A stretch of 64,000 bases of DNA from Mesorhizobium loti CJ3sym (GCF_000472785.1 NZ_AXAL01000028.1:1-64000), one strand, 5' to 3'; shown: positions 25,877 through 34,914, counted from the first letter of the stretch. Program-made: numbers and translations. Notes: generated by a model not told the origin, from the sequence alone.

Positions 25877-25879
25877 GAT

Positions 25880-26530
25880 TTAGGGCCTCCAGCGCAGGAA
25901 ATTGGTGATCAGCGCCAGGCCGAGCGCCTGGCTCTTTTCGGGATGGAACTGCGTACCGACGAGATTGTCGCGGGCAACGGTGGCCGTCACCGGCCCGCCA
26001 TAGTCGGTTTCAGCCAGAACCTCGTCAGCCTTCCTCGCATCAAGATGGTAGGAATGGACGAAATAGGCATGCAACCCGTTGGTCCCGGTGGGAATGCCGG
26101 CAAACAGCGGATGCTCGCGCCTGAGCTCGATCGTGTTCCAGCCGATCTGCGGGATCTTCAGCGCCGGATCGGCCGGTGTGATCTCCTTGACGTCGCCCGA
26201 AATCCAGCCAAAGCCGTTGGTGATTGTCTTTTCGAGGCCGCGTTCGGACATCAGCTGCATGCCGACGCAGATGCCGAGGAAAGGCCGGCCCTTGGCAATC
26301 GCGACGTCCTCGACCGCGTCCCACATGCCGTCGACGGCGCGCAAGCCGGCCGCGCAGTCGGCATAGGCGCCGACGCCGGGCAGGACGATGCGGTCGGCGC
26401 TGCGTACCCTTTCGGCATCGGCCGTCAGGTCGATCTCGGCCGATATGCCGGCTTCGCGCGCGGCGCGCTCGAAGGCCTTGGTGGCCGAGCGCAGATTGCC
26501 CGAGCCGTAATCGATGATGGCTACCCGCAT
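25880..26530 (-). CDS. hisH: Imidazole glycerol phosphate synthase, glutamine amidotransferase subunit
   Basis: A 216-residue class I glutamine amidotransferase. The nucleophile Cys lies in FLGICVGMQLMSE and the catalytic His-Glu pair in GTQFHPEKSQ. The N-terminal RVAIIDYGSGNLRS and the oxyanion-strand region LPGVGAYADC are typical of HisH. It supplies ammonia to HisF. The gene follows the DUF2628 gene with a one-base gap. Confidence 0.96.
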   Translation of the reverse strand: MRVAIIDYGSGNLRSATKAFERAAREAGISAEIDLTADAERVRSADRIVLPGVGAYADCAAGLRAVDGMWDAVEDVAIAKGRPFLGICVGMQLMSERGLEKTITNGFGWISGDVKEITPADPALKIPQIGWNTIELRREHPLFAGIPTGTNGLHAYFVHSYHLDARKADEVLAETDYGGPVTATVARDNLVGTQFHPEKSQALGLALITNFLRWRP

Positions 26531-26531
26531 C

Positions 26532-27008
26532 TCAGGGCCGTCCCGGGATGTGGTTCAGCCCCAGCGCCATGCCGGGCTGCGCCGGGCGAGCCATGGCGGT
26601 ATCCCGAACGATGCGCGGCGCGGGCGGCGCTTCCTCCGCACGTCCCTCGGCCTCCAGCGCATAGCGTATGTCGGCGTCGTCGAGCCGGCCGGCCTGAACC
26701 ACGCCCCATTCATGCCAGCCGCGGCGGCGAAGGGCCGCGATGCGCAACCCTTGGCCCTCCAGGCCGACATAGAGCGAAACCAGCAGCGACAGCAGTGAGC
26801 TAGCCAGGCCAAGACCAAGCCTTTGGCCGAGCATCGAAAGCGCGCCCATGACGATGAAGGCAAGTGCTGCTTCGATCCACAGCCGGTTCCAGGCAAGCCA
26901 TAGCGGCGGCACCAGCAGGCCGAGCCAAGTGAAGCCATCGCGGACAAAGGCCGACGTGTCGACCTTTTCGCTGCGGCCGGGCGGTTCCATCACGACATAG
27001 GTGGCCAT
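26532..27008 (-). CDS. DUF2628 small membrane protein
   Basis: A 158-residue protein with two or three membrane segments in the middle (LGLLVPPLWLAWNRLWIEAA and ALAFIVMGALSML, then SLLSLLVSLYVGLEG) and a soluble proline-rich tail. It resembles the DUF2628 family that commonly sits beside hisH in rhizobia. Its role is unknown. GGGATAGGCTT precedes the ATG. It lies four bases after the hisB stop and is clearly part of the operon. Confidence 0.8.
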   Translation of the reverse strand: MATYVVMEPPGRSEKVDTSAFVRDGFTWLGLLVPPLWLAWNRLWIEAALAFIVMGALSMLGQRLGLGLASSLLSLLVSLYVGLEGQGLRIAALRRRGWHEWGVVQAGRLDDADIRYALEAEGRAEEAPPAPRIVRDTAMARPAQPGMALGLNHIPGRP

Positions 27009-27012
27009 AAGC

Positions 27013-27612
27013 CTATCCCTTCAACGAACCCTTGGTGGAAGGAACCGCGTCAGGCTGGCGCGGGTCATGCTCGAGTGCCGCGCGCAGCGCGCGCGCCACC
27101 GCCTTGAAGCAGGTCTCGGCAATATGGTGGTTGTTGGCGCCATAATGGTTGGTGACGTGCAGCGTAATACCGGCATTCTGCGCCAGCGCCTGGAAGAATT
27201 CACGCACCAGTTCGGTGTCGAAGGTACCAATTTTCGGCGATGAGAAGGAAACGTTCCAGACCAGGAACGGCCGGCCAGACACATCGATCGCCGCGCGCGT
27301 CAGCGTCTCGTCCATGGCAAGGTCGATCGAGGCGTAGCGCATGATGCCGCGCCGTTCGCCCAGCGCCTTGGTCAATGCCTGGCCGAGCGCGATGCCGGTG
27401 TCCTCGACGGTGTGGTGATCGTCGATATGCAGGTCGCCCTTCGCCCTGACCATCATGTCGATCAGCGAATGGCGCGAAAGCTGGTCCAACATGTGGTCGA
27501 AGAAGCCGACACCCGTGGCGATATCGGATTTACCCGAACCGTCGACATGGACCGACACCGAAATGTCGGTTTCCTTGGTCTTGCGGCTGGCTTCGGCGGA
27601 ACGGGGCGCCAT
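27013..27612 (-). CDS. hisB: Imidazoleglycerol-phosphate dehydratase
   Basis: A 199-residue monofunctional HisB. Manganese-binding histidine motifs are seen: FFDHMLDQLSRHS, IDDHHTVEDTGIALG and NHYGANNHHIAETCFKA. The duplicated half-domain layout is normal. The ATG at 27612 is chosen by alignment; the longer open frame upstream is not conserved. It is the promoter-proximal gene of the his operon and is divergent from hslV across 241 bases. Confidence 0.95.
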   Translation of the reverse strand: MAPRSAEASRKTKETDISVSVHVDGSGKSDIATGVGFFDHMLDQLSRHSLIDMMVRAKGDLHIDDHHTVEDTGIALGQALTKALGERRGIMRYASIDLAMDETLTRAAIDVSGRPFLVWNVSFSSPKIGTFDTELVREFFQALAQNAGITLHVTNHYGANNHHIAETCFKAVARALRAALEHDPRQPDAVPSTKGSLKG

Positions 27613-27853
27613 CACTCTATCCTTGTCCCAGCGGTCACATGGTGACCGGTTCACAGGCTTCAAGCGCTTGCGGGCTTGAAAACGAAAGCCTTCTACCAGC
27701 ATGGTCCGGCGATTGCCAGTTGCCTCTCATAGCGGTATCGGCCTTGCTGGAGAGGCGATTTGCAATCATCGGTCCCGTGCATACATATGGCCGATCAAAG
27801 TTACTCGTACCGCGCCAATCGCCTTTTGGGATCGCGCGAATCGGAGCCCAGGA
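27613..27853. promoter_or_regulatory. Divergent promoter region between hisB and hslV
   Basis: This stretch drives the his operon leftward and hslV-hslU rightward. A CTTGAA at 27675-27680 resembles the -35 element of RpoH (heat-shock) promoters, but a matching -10 was not clear. No leader peptide rich in histidine was seen, so attenuation of the his operon is not supported. Confidence 0.35.
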
Positions 27854-28405
27854 ATGTCTGATAATCTGACCATGCACGCCACGACCATCGTGACCGTGCG
27901 CAAGGGCAACAAGGTGGTGATTGCCGGCGACGGCCAGGTCAGCCTTGGCCAGACCATCATGAAGGGCAATGCCCGCAAGGTGCGTCGCATCGGCAAGGGC
28001 GGCAATGTGATTGCCGGTTTCGCCGGTGCCACGGCGGATGCCTTCACGCTGCTGGAACGCCTCGAAGCCAAGCTCGAACAATATCCCGACCAGCTGACGC
28101 GCGCCTGCGTCGAGCTTGCCAAGGACTGGCGCACGGACCGCTATCTGCGCCGGCTGGAAGCGATGATGCTGGTGGCCGACAAGTCGATCTCGCTGGCGCT
28201 GACCGGCACCGGCGACGTGCTCGAACCCGAATATGGCGTCATGGCCATCGGTTCGGGCGGCAATTATGCGCTGGCCGCTGCCCGCGCGCTGATGGACACC
28301 GACAAGGATGCCGAAGAGATCGCCCGCAAGGCGATGCAGATTGCGTCCGATATCTGCGTCTACACCAACAACAACTTTGTTGTCGAAACGCTCGATGCCG
28401 CCTGA
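27854..28405 (+). CDS. hslV: ATP-dependent protease HslUV, peptidase subunit
   Basis: A 183-residue proteasome-like subunit. After a short propeptide the mature N-terminus is predicted at TTIVTVRKGNKVVIAGDGQ, whose first Thr is the nucleophile. The core KGNARKVRRIGKGGNVIAGF is conserved. The ATG at 27854 follows CCCAGGA. It starts the hslV-GNAT-DUF2585-hslU cluster, which is usually heat-inducible. The next gene overlaps its 3' end. Confidence 0.95.
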   Translation: MSDNLTMHATTIVTVRKGNKVVIAGDGQVSLGQTIMKGNARKVRRIGKGGNVIAGFAGATADAFTLLERLEAKLEQYPDQLTRACVELAKDWRTDRYLRRLEAMMLVADKSISLALTGTGDVLEPEYGVMAIGSGGNYALAAARALMDTDKDAEEIARKAMQIASDICVYTNNNFVVETLDAA

Positions 28406-28940
28406 AGAGGTGGCGCTCTATGATTTTCGGCCGGTGACTGAAAAAGACCTGCCGATGATCGCCGGCTGGCTGGCCGAGCCTCATGTCGCGGAATGGTGGG
28501 ACGATCCGCAGACGGAAATCGCCGGCATTCGCGATCATATCGACTCGATTTCCGTCGAGCCGCTGATCGTCGAGCTCGACGGCAAGCCGATCGCCTATCT
28601 GCAGAGCTACGATCCGCATATGGAAGACGACCATCCCTATGCCGATCAGCCATTCGGCACGCTCGGCATCGATCTCACGATCGGCCGGCCGGAGCTGATC
28701 GGCATCGGCCATGGTTCGGCAATCGTGCGCCAGTTCGTCGAAGATCTGTTCGAAGAAGGCGTGCCGCGTGTCATCATCGATCCCGACCCCGCCAACATCA
28801 GGGCCATCCGCGCCTATGAAAAAGCCGGATTCCGGGCCATTGATCGCCGGCAATCCAGATATGGCGACGTCGTGCTGATGGCTATCGATGCCGAAGAAGG
28901 CGATGCCGAGGACGGCGGGGACGAGGGGCAACAGGCATGA
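28395..28940 (+). CDS. GNAT acetyltransferase, AAC(6')-like
   Basis: A 181-residue protein of the aminoglycoside-6'-acetyltransferase-like GNAT group. It has FRPVTEKDLPMIAGWLAEPH, the EWWDDP motif, TLGIDLTIGRPELIGIGHGS (acetyl-CoA loop) and VIIDPDPANIRAIRAYEKAG. Many such proteins are not resistance enzymes. The ATG at 28395 overlaps the hslV end; a GTG at 28410 is possible. It overlaps the next gene by four bases and is translationally embedded between hslV and hslU. Confidence 0.82.
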   Translation: MPPEEVALYDFRPVTEKDLPMIAGWLAEPHVAEWWDDPQTEIAGIRDHIDSISVEPLIVELDGKPIAYLQSYDPHMEDDHPYADQPFGTLGIDLTIGRPELIGIGHGSAIVRQFVEDLFEEGVPRVIIDPDPANIRAIRAYEKAGFRAIDRRQSRYGDVVLMAIDAEEGDAEDGGDEGQQA

Positions 28941-29539
28941 ACGCATCCGGCGAGGACAAGGATCTCTCGGCCTACGAAAACAGCTGGCGGATGGGGCTGC
29001 TCATCGTGCTTGGCCTGATCACAGTCCAGGCGGTGACGCTCTATCTCATGGGCCACCCACTGATCTGCACTTGCGGCTACGTCAAGCTCTGGCATGGCGT
29101 GGTGAACAGTTCGGAGAATTCCCAGCACATTTCCGACTGGTACACCTTCTCGCACATCATCCACGGCTTCCTGTTCTACGCGCTGGCGAGATTCCTGTTT
29201 CCGCGCTCGCCGATCGGCCTGAGATTGGCATTCGCCGTGCTCATCGAGGGCGGCTGGGAAATCCTGGAAAACAGCCCGTTCATCATCGAACGCTACCGGG
29301 CCGGCACCATCTCGCTCGACTATTACGGCGACAGCATCATCAATTCGGTGTCCGACACACTGGCCATGGTGCTGGGATTTGTGATGGCGCGAAGGCTACC
29401 TATATGGGTGATCGTCAGCCTCGCCATCCTCTTTGAACTCGGTACCGGCTATCTGATCCGGGACAATCTGACACTCAACGTGATCATGCTGCTGCATCCG
29501 TTCGAGGCCATCAAGCAGTGGCAAAGTGGAATTCAGTGA
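28937..29539 (+). CDS. DUF2585 (UPF0314) family membrane protein
   Basis: A 200-residue membrane protein with about four hydrophobic segments (MGLLIVLGLITVQAVTLYLM near the start). Conserved features include CTCGYVKLWHGVVNSSENSQ, HIIHGFLFY, EGGWEILENSPFIIERYR and YYGDSIINSVSD. These polar and acidic motifs within membrane segments match the UPF0314 family of Rhizobiales. The function is not known. ATGA overlap with the acetyltransferase gene and a one-base gap to hslU indicate one operon. Confidence 0.85.
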   Translation: MNASGEDKDLSAYENSWRMGLLIVLGLITVQAVTLYLMGHPLICTCGYVKLWHGVVNSSENSQHISDWYTFSHIIHGFLFYALARFLFPRSPIGLRLAFAVLIEGGWEILENSPFIIERYRAGTISLDYYGDSIINSVSDTLAMVLGFVMARRLPIWVIVSLAILFELGTGYLIRDNLTLNVIMLLHPFEAIKQWQSGIQ

Positions 29540-29540
29540 T

Positions 29541-30851
29541 ATGAGCACATTTCTTCCCCGCGAAATCGTTTCGGAACTCGACCGCTTCATCATCGGCCAG
29601 AAGGACGCCAAGCGCGCCGTGGCTATCGCCTTGCGCAATCGCTGGCGCCGCCAGCAACTGGAAGGCCAGATGCGCGAAGAGGTGATGCCGAAGAACATAC
29701 TGATGATCGGGCCGACCGGCGTCGGCAAGACCGAGATTTCACGCCGCCTGGCGCGCCTGGCTGGCGCGCCTTTCATCAAGGTCGAGGCGACCAAGTTCAC
29801 CGAGGTCGGCTATGTTGGCCGTGACGTCGAACAGATCATCCGCGACCTGGTCGAGATTGCCATCGGCCTGGTGCGCGAGAAAATGCGCGAGGACGTCAAG
29901 GCGCGCGCCCACCTCAACGCCGAGGAACGCGTGCTGGAAGCGCTGGTCGGCAAGACGGCGAGCCCGGCGACGCGCGATAGCTTCCGCAAGAAGCTGCGCG
30001 ACGGCGAGCTCGACGACAAGGAAATCGAGATCGAAGTGGCCGACACCGGCAATGGCGGCATGCCGGGCTTCGAGATTCCCGGCATGCCGGGCGCCAATAT
30101 CGGCGTGCTCAACATCAACGACATGCTGTCGAAGGCGATGGGCGGCAAGAAGACCAAGTCGCGCAAGACCACGGTCAAGGAATCCTATGCGCTGCTGGTC
30201 AGTGATGAGTCCGACAAGCTGCTCGACCAGGACGAGGTGGTGCGCCAGGCGCTCGATGCAACAGAGAATGACGGCATCGTCTTTCTCGACGAGATCGACA
30301 AGATCGCCGCCAGATCGGATATTTCCGGCGGGCCTTCGCGCGAAGGCGTGCAGCGTGACCTGCTGCCGCTGGTCGAGGGCACCACGGTGGCGACCAAATA
30401 CGGGTCAGTGAAGACCGACCATATCCTGTTTATCGCCTCCGGCGCCTTCCATGTCTCAAAGCCGTCCGACCTTTTGCCGGAACTGCAGGGCCGCCTGCCG
30501 ATCCGCGTCGAGTTGCGCGCGCTGGAAAAGGACGATTTCGTCCGCATCCTCACCGAGACGGAAGCCAGCCTGATCAAGCAGTATATCGCTCTGATGAAGA
30601 CCGAGGGCGTCGACCTCACCTTCACTGACGACGCCATCGATTCGCTGGCCGGCATCGCCGTCGACCTCAATGCCAGCGTCGAGAATATTGGCGCCAGGCG
30701 GTTGCAGACAGTGATGGAGCGTGTGCTGGATGAGATTTCATATGACGCACCAGACCGCAACGGCACGTCGGTCACCATCGACGCCGCCTATGTGGAAAAG
30801 CATGTCGGCGACCTCTCGCGAAACACAGATTTGTCGCGATTCATCCTTTAA
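29541..30851 (+). CDS. hslU: ATP-dependent protease HslUV, ATPase subunit
   Basis: A 436-residue AAA+ unfoldase. Walker A is GPTGVGKTEISRRLA, the pore-loop motif is GYVGRDVEQII, Walker B is GIVFLDEIDKIAA, and the C-terminus ends DLSRFIL, the tail that docks into HslV. The I-domain lies between about residues 110 and 240. It unfolds substrates and feeds them to HslV. The start at 29541 follows directly on the DUF2585 stop. Confidence 0.96.
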   Translation: MSTFLPREIVSELDRFIIGQKDAKRAVAIALRNRWRRQQLEGQMREEVMPKNILMIGPTGVGKTEISRRLARLAGAPFIKVEATKFTEVGYVGRDVEQIIRDLVEIAIGLVREKMREDVKARAHLNAEERVLEALVGKTASPATRDSFRKKLRDGELDDKEIEIEVADTGNGGMPGFEIPGMPGANIGVLNINDMLSKAMGGKKTKSRKTTVKESYALLVSDESDKLLDQDEVVRQALDATENDGIVFLDEIDKIAARSDISGGPSREGVQRDLLPLVEGTTVATKYGSVKTDHILFIASGAFHVSKPSDLLPELQGRLPIRVELRALEKDDFVRILTETEASLIKQYIALMKTEGVDLTFTDDAIDSLAGIAVDLNASVENIGARRLQTVMERVLDEISYDAPDRNGTSVTIDAAYVEKHVGDLSRNTDLSRFIL

Positions 30852-30901
30852 AGAACGGCGCCGGCAGTTCAGGCCACATTTTCCGGCAAAATGAATCATG
30901 T

Positions 30902-30927
30902 GTGGCCAGATGGTACCATCTGGCCAC
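30902..30927 (+). terminator. Perfect 26-bp palindrome after hslU
   Basis: GTGGCCAGATGGT and ACCATCTGGCCAC form a perfect palindrome 50 bases after the hslU stop, followed by CTTTCGTCTT. As RNA it would fold into a hairpin of about 11 bp and could end the hslVU transcript. As DNA it could equally be a protein-binding site for the downstream gene. Confidence 0.5.
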
Positions 30928-31013
30928 CTTTCGTCTTGCGAGGTGAAGGGGCGCTCTCGACTCAACCCTGAGCTTTACCTAGTTTGCGCGGCAATATCGG
31001 TGGGCGGCGGCGC

Positions 31014-31973
31014 ATGAAAAAACTGATTTCGATCATTCTCGGCTTGATGCTGGCGGCGACGGTGTTCGCCACTGAGGCGGCGACATTGGTGCCGCCGGGA
31101 AACCGCAACGCCGAGCAGCCTGACATTCCCGGCGCCTCGAGCCGGCGCACGCAGGCGACCAACACCACCTTCCAGGCGAAGTATCGCAAGGTCTACGCCT
31201 TGCTGCAGAACGACCCTGATCTGCGCGCCAAGATCAAGAAGGCTGCTTCCGCCTACGGCATCGACCCTATGCACATCGTCGGCGCCATCGTCGGCGAGCA
31301 CACCTACAATGTCGATGCCTATGACCGGCTGCAGACCTATTACGTCAAGGCGATCTCCTATCTCTCCAGCAAGCTGTCCTTCGCCTATGATGGCGAGGAC
31401 ATCACCGATTTCGTGCAGCGGCCCGAATTCAAGAAATGCGCCGCCATGTCGGACAGCTACGATCTGTGGGAATGCCGCGAGCAGGTGTGGAACCACGCAT
31501 TTCGCGGCAAGAATGTTGGCGGCGAGGACTTCCCCGACGACCGTTTCGGCGCCACCTTCTTCCAGCCCTATTATGCCGGCCAGACTTTTGGCCTCGGCCA
31601 GTTGAACCCGCTCACCGCGCTGCAGATGAGCGATCTCGTTCACAAGGTGTCCGGCCTGCCGAAGCTCGACGTCGCTGACCCCAATTCGGTCTACAAGACC
31701 ATCATGGATCCCGACCTGACGCTGCCTTATGTCGCCGCGACGATCAGGAAATCGATCGACGCCTACAAGAGCATTGCCGGCTTCGACATCTCGGGCAATC
31801 CGGGACTGACCGCCACGCTCTACAATGTCGGCAATCCGGAACAGCGCGCCTATGCGCTAAAGGCGGAAAACGACAAGCACCGCGCCGCAGGTGAACAGGC
31901 GAAGCTGCCGGAAGAGAATTATTATGGCTGGCTGGTCAACGACAAGCTGCCCGAGCTGAAGGCGCTTTTCTAA
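31014..31973 (+). CDS. DUF1402 exported protein
   Basis: A 319-residue protein with a signal peptide (KKLISIILGLMLAATVFATE). The mature part contains YGIDPMHIVGAIVGEHTYN, FGLGQLNPLTALQMSD and PGLTATLYNVG. The spacing of the catalytic-looking Glu, the G-L-G-Q-x-N motif and the Y-N-x-G motif recall lytic transglycosylases (E...GLMQ...AYNxG). It matches the DUF1402 family of rhizobia. Murein cleavage is plausible but unproven. It is monocistronic. Confidence 0.75.
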   Translation: MKKLISIILGLMLAATVFATEAATLVPPGNRNAEQPDIPGASSRRTQATNTTFQAKYRKVYALLQNDPDLRAKIKKAASAYGIDPMHIVGAIVGEHTYNVDAYDRLQTYYVKAISYLSSKLSFAYDGEDITDFVQRPEFKKCAAMSDSYDLWECREQVWNHAFRGKNVGGEDFPDDRFGATFFQPYYAGQTFGLGQLNPLTALQMSDLVHKVSGLPKLDVADPNSVYKTIMDPDLTLPYVAATIRKSIDAYKSIAGFDISGNPGLTATLYNVGNPEQRAYALKAENDKHRAAGEQAKLPEENYYGWLVNDKLPELKALF

Positions 31974-32033
31974 CGGGCTGAGGTTTCAGGCCCGCCGCGA
32001 GCCGAAGTTGGAGCCGGCCCTTACCACAGGTTT

Positions 32034-32209
32034 GCGCCGCCCCTCATTGCCCTGCCGGGCATTTCTCCCCGTATAGTGACGGTGAGAAAGACGCTTTCAT
32101 CAACGTTTTCGCCAATTTTCAGCGCCGCAAGATGAACGCCGGGGCCGCGACTGCCCCCTTCTCCCCGTTCACGGGGAGAAGATGCCGGCAGGCAGATGAG
32201 GGGCGGCGC
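32034..32209. repeat. Palindromic intergenic repeat unit with perfect terminal inverted repeats (family A variant)
   Basis: The outer ends GCGCCGCCCCTCAT (32034-32047) and ATGAGGGGCGGCGC (32196-32209) are exact 14-bp inverted repeats. Inside, each arm holds a CTCCCCGT..ACGGGGAG-type hairpin and the CTGCCGG / CCGGCAG motif shared with family A. The right arm closely matches the single arm at 51291-51349. It fills the space between the DUF1402 gene and mocF. Confidence 0.6.
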
Positions 32210-32234
32210 AGACCTCGATAATTGGCGCGACGGC

Positions 32235-33473
32235 TCAGGCGGCCAGCAACGACTTCAGCTTCACGGCCTGCGATTCCAGCGCTTCCGGCGCCGGCCTGGC
32301 CTGCTTGCCGATCAGCATTTCGGCCAACCTGATGTCCCGGGCCACCGCATTGCCGGGACCGATGCCGCTGGCCGCCACCAGCCTGCCATCCCCGGCTAGA
32401 TGGAAGAGGATGAAGGCGCCGTCACCAAGATCGCGGCGAACCGTGCTTTTCCCTTCGTCCGAAAGCCCAGCGATCTGCAGCGACAAGCCATATTGATCCG
32501 ACCAGAACCACGGTACTGAAGCATGCGCCTCACCGGCGCCCAACATGTTCTTAGCCGCCAGCGCGCCTTGTTCCTGGGCGTTGCGCCAGGCCTCCAGCCG
32601 CACGCGGCGGCCGCCATAGACGGCAAGCGGGAACGAACAGCAGTCGCCGGCGGCAAAGATGTCGGGATCGCTGGTGCGGAGTTCCACGTCAACGGCAATG
32701 CCGTTGTCGATGGTCAGGCCGGCTTCGGCCGCTACCCCGGTCACCGGTATGGCGCCGATGCCGATGATGGCGAGATCGGCTGTGATTTCGCGCCCGCCGG
32801 CAAGCCCCACTCGCACTTGCCTGCCGTCGTCGGCGATTGACGCAATGCCTTCACCGCACACGATGTCGACGCCTTCGGCGATGTGCGCCTGATGGATGAT
32901 TTCGGCGATCTCGACCGGGACGCCGCGCATCAGGATGCGCAGCTGTGCCTCGATGACGGTGACCGAAGCGCCGAGCTTGCGCGCAGCGGCAGCGAGCTCG
33001 AGGCCGATGAAGCCGCCGCCGATGACGGCAATGCGGTTGCCGGCACCGAGATGGGCACGAATGGCCAGCGCATCAGCGAAAGTGCGCAGATAGACGCAGC
33101 GCGCGCCAAGGCCAGGCATCGGCAGCTTGCGCGGGATCGAGCCTGTGGCCAGCAGAAGCTTGTCGTAAGGCAGCACCGAACCATCCGACAGGCGCACCGT
33201 ATGCGCGGCGCGATCGATCGCCACGGCCTGGACGGAATGGATATGCCGGATCGATTTCCCGGCCAGCACCTCGTCGCTGGCGATAACCTTGATTTCCGGC
33301 GCGTCGCTGGCCATCGCCTCCTTGGACAGAGGCGGTCGCTCGTAAGGCAGATGCGGCTCGTCGCCGACCAGCGTCACCGGCCCGTCATAGCCGAGATCGC
33401 ACAGCGCCAGTGCCGCCCGCCCGCCGCATTCGCCGGCGCCGATGATGACCATCCCGCGCGCCATGTCCGTCAT
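32235..33473 (-). CDS. mocF: Ferredoxin reductase, FAD-dependent, MocF-like
   Basis: A 412-residue two-dinucleotide-binding-domain flavoprotein. FAD motif GMVIIGAGECGGRAALAL and NAD motif RIAVIGGGFIGLELAAAARK are clear, and DPDIFAAGDCCSF binds the flavin. The C-terminal reductase domain is typical of Rieske oxygenase reductases. The start at 33473 overlaps the stop of the ferredoxin gene (ATGA). With the next two genes it forms an electron chain NADH-reductase-ferredoxin-oxygenase, the mocD-mocE-mocF layout of rhizopine demethylation. The symbol is by context. Confidence 0.8.
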   Translation of the reverse strand: MTDMARGMVIIGAGECGGRAALALCDLGYDGPVTLVGDEPHLPYERPPLSKEAMASDAPEIKVIASDEVLAGKSIRHIHSVQAVAIDRAAHTVRLSDGSVLPYDKLLLATGSIPRKLPMPGLGARCVYLRTFADALAIRAHLGAGNRIAVIGGGFIGLELAAAARKLGASVTVIEAQLRILMRGVPVEIAEIIHQAHIAEGVDIVCGEGIASIADDGRQVRVGLAGGREITADLAIIGIGAIPVTGVAAEAGLTIDNGIAVDVELRTSDPDIFAAGDCCSFPLAVYGGRRVRLEAWRNAQEQGALAAKNMLGAGEAHASVPWFWSDQYGLSLQIAGLSDEGKSTVRRDLGDGAFILFHLAGDGRLVAASGIGPGNAVARDIRLAEMLIGKQARPAPEALESQAVKLKSLLAA

Positions 33474-33784
33474 CCGATCTGGACGAGGACTTTGCCGGCA
33501 TCGACCTTGACCGGATAGGTTTTCAGGTTGACGCAGACCGGGGCGCCCCTGGCCGCGCCCGTCTTGTAGTTGAAGCGGCCATTGTGCTTGGGGCATTCGA
33601 TGATGTCGTCCATCACCAGACCGTCGGCCAGATGCACCTTCTCATGCGTGCATAGACCATCGGTGGCGAAGTATTCGTCGTCCGGGGAACGGTAGATCGC
33701 GAAGGTGCGGCCGCCGTGGTCGAAGCGCATCACATCCTCTTCATCGATATCCGTGGCGTCGCACGCCTCGACCCAATCGCTCAT
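33470..33784 (-). CDS. mocE: Rieske [2Fe-2S] ferredoxin, MocE-like
   Basis: A 104-residue Rieske ferredoxin. The cluster ligands are Cys and His in CTHEKVHLADG and Cys and His in ECPKHNGRFNY, the standard C-x-H and C-x-x-H pair. It carries electrons from the MocF-like reductase to the membrane oxygenase. The true start at 33784 follows CCGGGAGGATTT; a much longer open frame is an artefact. It resembles MocE, known from rhizopine catabolism in Sinorhizobium. Confidence 0.88.
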   Translation of the reverse strand: MSDWVEACDATDIDEEDVMRFDHGGRTFAIYRSPDDEYFATDGLCTHEKVHLADGLVMDDIIECPKHNGRFNYKTGAARGAPVCVNLKTYPVKVDAGKVLVQIG

Positions 33785-33825
33785 AAATCCTCCCGGTAAA
33801 ATCCTGTGCCCGGCCTGGGCTCTTG

Positions 33826-34914
33826 TCATTCCGCCGCCATCGCGGCGTAGTTGTGAAATTCCTCGCGGTACGGCCTGGCGGTCGGCGGCAGTTCGCGCCT
33901 GAGAAAGTAATCTTCGTTGCGCAGCTGGCGCAGGAAGGCCGGGATCATCTCGCGGTAACCGGCCAGGATCGATCGTGTCGGCACAGGCAAATCGTGCTTG
34001 ATCAGCCCATGCAGTCTCGGCAGCGCGTGATAGGGCACCATCGGGAACATGTGATGCTCGACATGATAGTTCATGTTCCAGTAGATGAAGCGGCTGATCG
34101 GGTTCATGTAGACGGTACGGCTGTTCAGCCGATGGTCGATGACATTGTCGGCGAGGCCGCCATGCTGCAGCAGGCCGACCATGACATGGTGCCAGGCGCC
34201 ATAGAGCCTGGGCAGGCCAACCAGCATCAAGGGCAGAAACGATCCGGAATACAGTGCCAGCGCGATGGTCGCGGCATAGATCGCCGTCCAGATGCGGGCA
34301 ATGCGGATCGCCTTGCCCTGTTCCTGCTCGGGAATGAAGGTCTTTTCGGCGGCGCTTATGTTGCCGGCGGCGTTGCGCAGCATGTCTGACATCGCATGCC
34401 AGGCATCGAGCACGCCGACAAAGCCGAGCATGGCGCGAGCCAGGTCCGGCGGCCGCATGACCGAGATTTCCGGGTCGCGGCCGACGATGATGGTGTCGGT
34501 GTGATGGCGCGTGTGGCTCCAGCGCCAGGTCACCGGATTGCGCATGATCATGAAGCAGGCGATCTGATAGACCACATCGTTCATCCACTGCGTCCGGAAC
34601 GCCGTGCCATGACCGCATTCATGCCAGCGTGAATCGGTCGACGAGCCGTAGAGCACGCCATAGACGAAGAAGAACGGCACGCACCCCCAGGTTCCCCAGA
34701 ACCAGGCGCCGCCGGCGCCGCTGACGATGAGGGCGGCGAGCCAGATCGCGGTGTCGCGGATCGCCGGTCCGTCGGAGCGCTGCATCAGCTCCTTCATCTG
34801 CTTGCGAGGAATGTCGGTGTGATACCACTCGGCCGCCGACAGGCCGTTTTCCACGGCGAGCTTGGCGTCGCGGCCGATCAGGCTGTAGTCACGCCGGGAC
34901 GGCGTTACGGTCAT
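33826..34914 (-). CDS. mocD: Fatty-acid-desaturase-type diiron oxygenase, MocD-like
   Basis: A 362-residue membrane diiron protein. The three histidine boxes are HECGH, HTRHH and HVEHH (in NYHVEHHMFP), with four hydrophobic segments between them. This is the fold of desaturases, hydroxylases and MocD, which is thought to demethylate 3-O-methyl-scyllo-inosamine together with MocE and MocF. CGTGGGAGGCAATC precedes the ATG. It is the first gene of the mocDEF-like set and is divergent from the LacI regulator. A lipid desaturase is the alternative, but the ferredoxin partner and inositol setting argue for the moc role. Confidence 0.78.
   Translation of the reverse strand: MTVTPSRRDYSLIGRDAKLAVENGLSAAEWYHTDIPRKQMKELMQRSDGPAIRDTAIWLAALIVSGAGGAWFWGTWGCVPFFFVYGVLYGSSTDSRWHECGHGTAFRTQWMNDVVYQIACFMIMRNPVTWRWSHTRHHTDTIIVGRDPEISVMRPPDLARAMLGFVGVLDAWHAMSDMLRNAAGNISAAEKTFIPEQEQGKAIRIARIWTAIYAATIALALYSGSFLPLMLVGLPRLYGAWHHVMVGLLQHGGLADNVIDHRLNSRTVYMNPISRFIYWNMNYHVEHHMFPMVPYHALPRLHGLIKHDLPVPTRSILAGYREMIPAFLRQLRNEDYFLRRELPPTARPYREEFHNYAAMAAE

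Noticed and set aside
27613..27853. A histidine attenuator before hisB
   Set aside because: No run of His codons in a short leader ORF and no terminator/antiterminator pair was found on the minus strand.
28395..28940. Calling the GNAT gene an aminoglycoside-resistance determinant
   Set aside because: The AAC(6')-like fold is common in chromosomal acetyltransferases, and placement between hslV and hslU argues for a housekeeping role.
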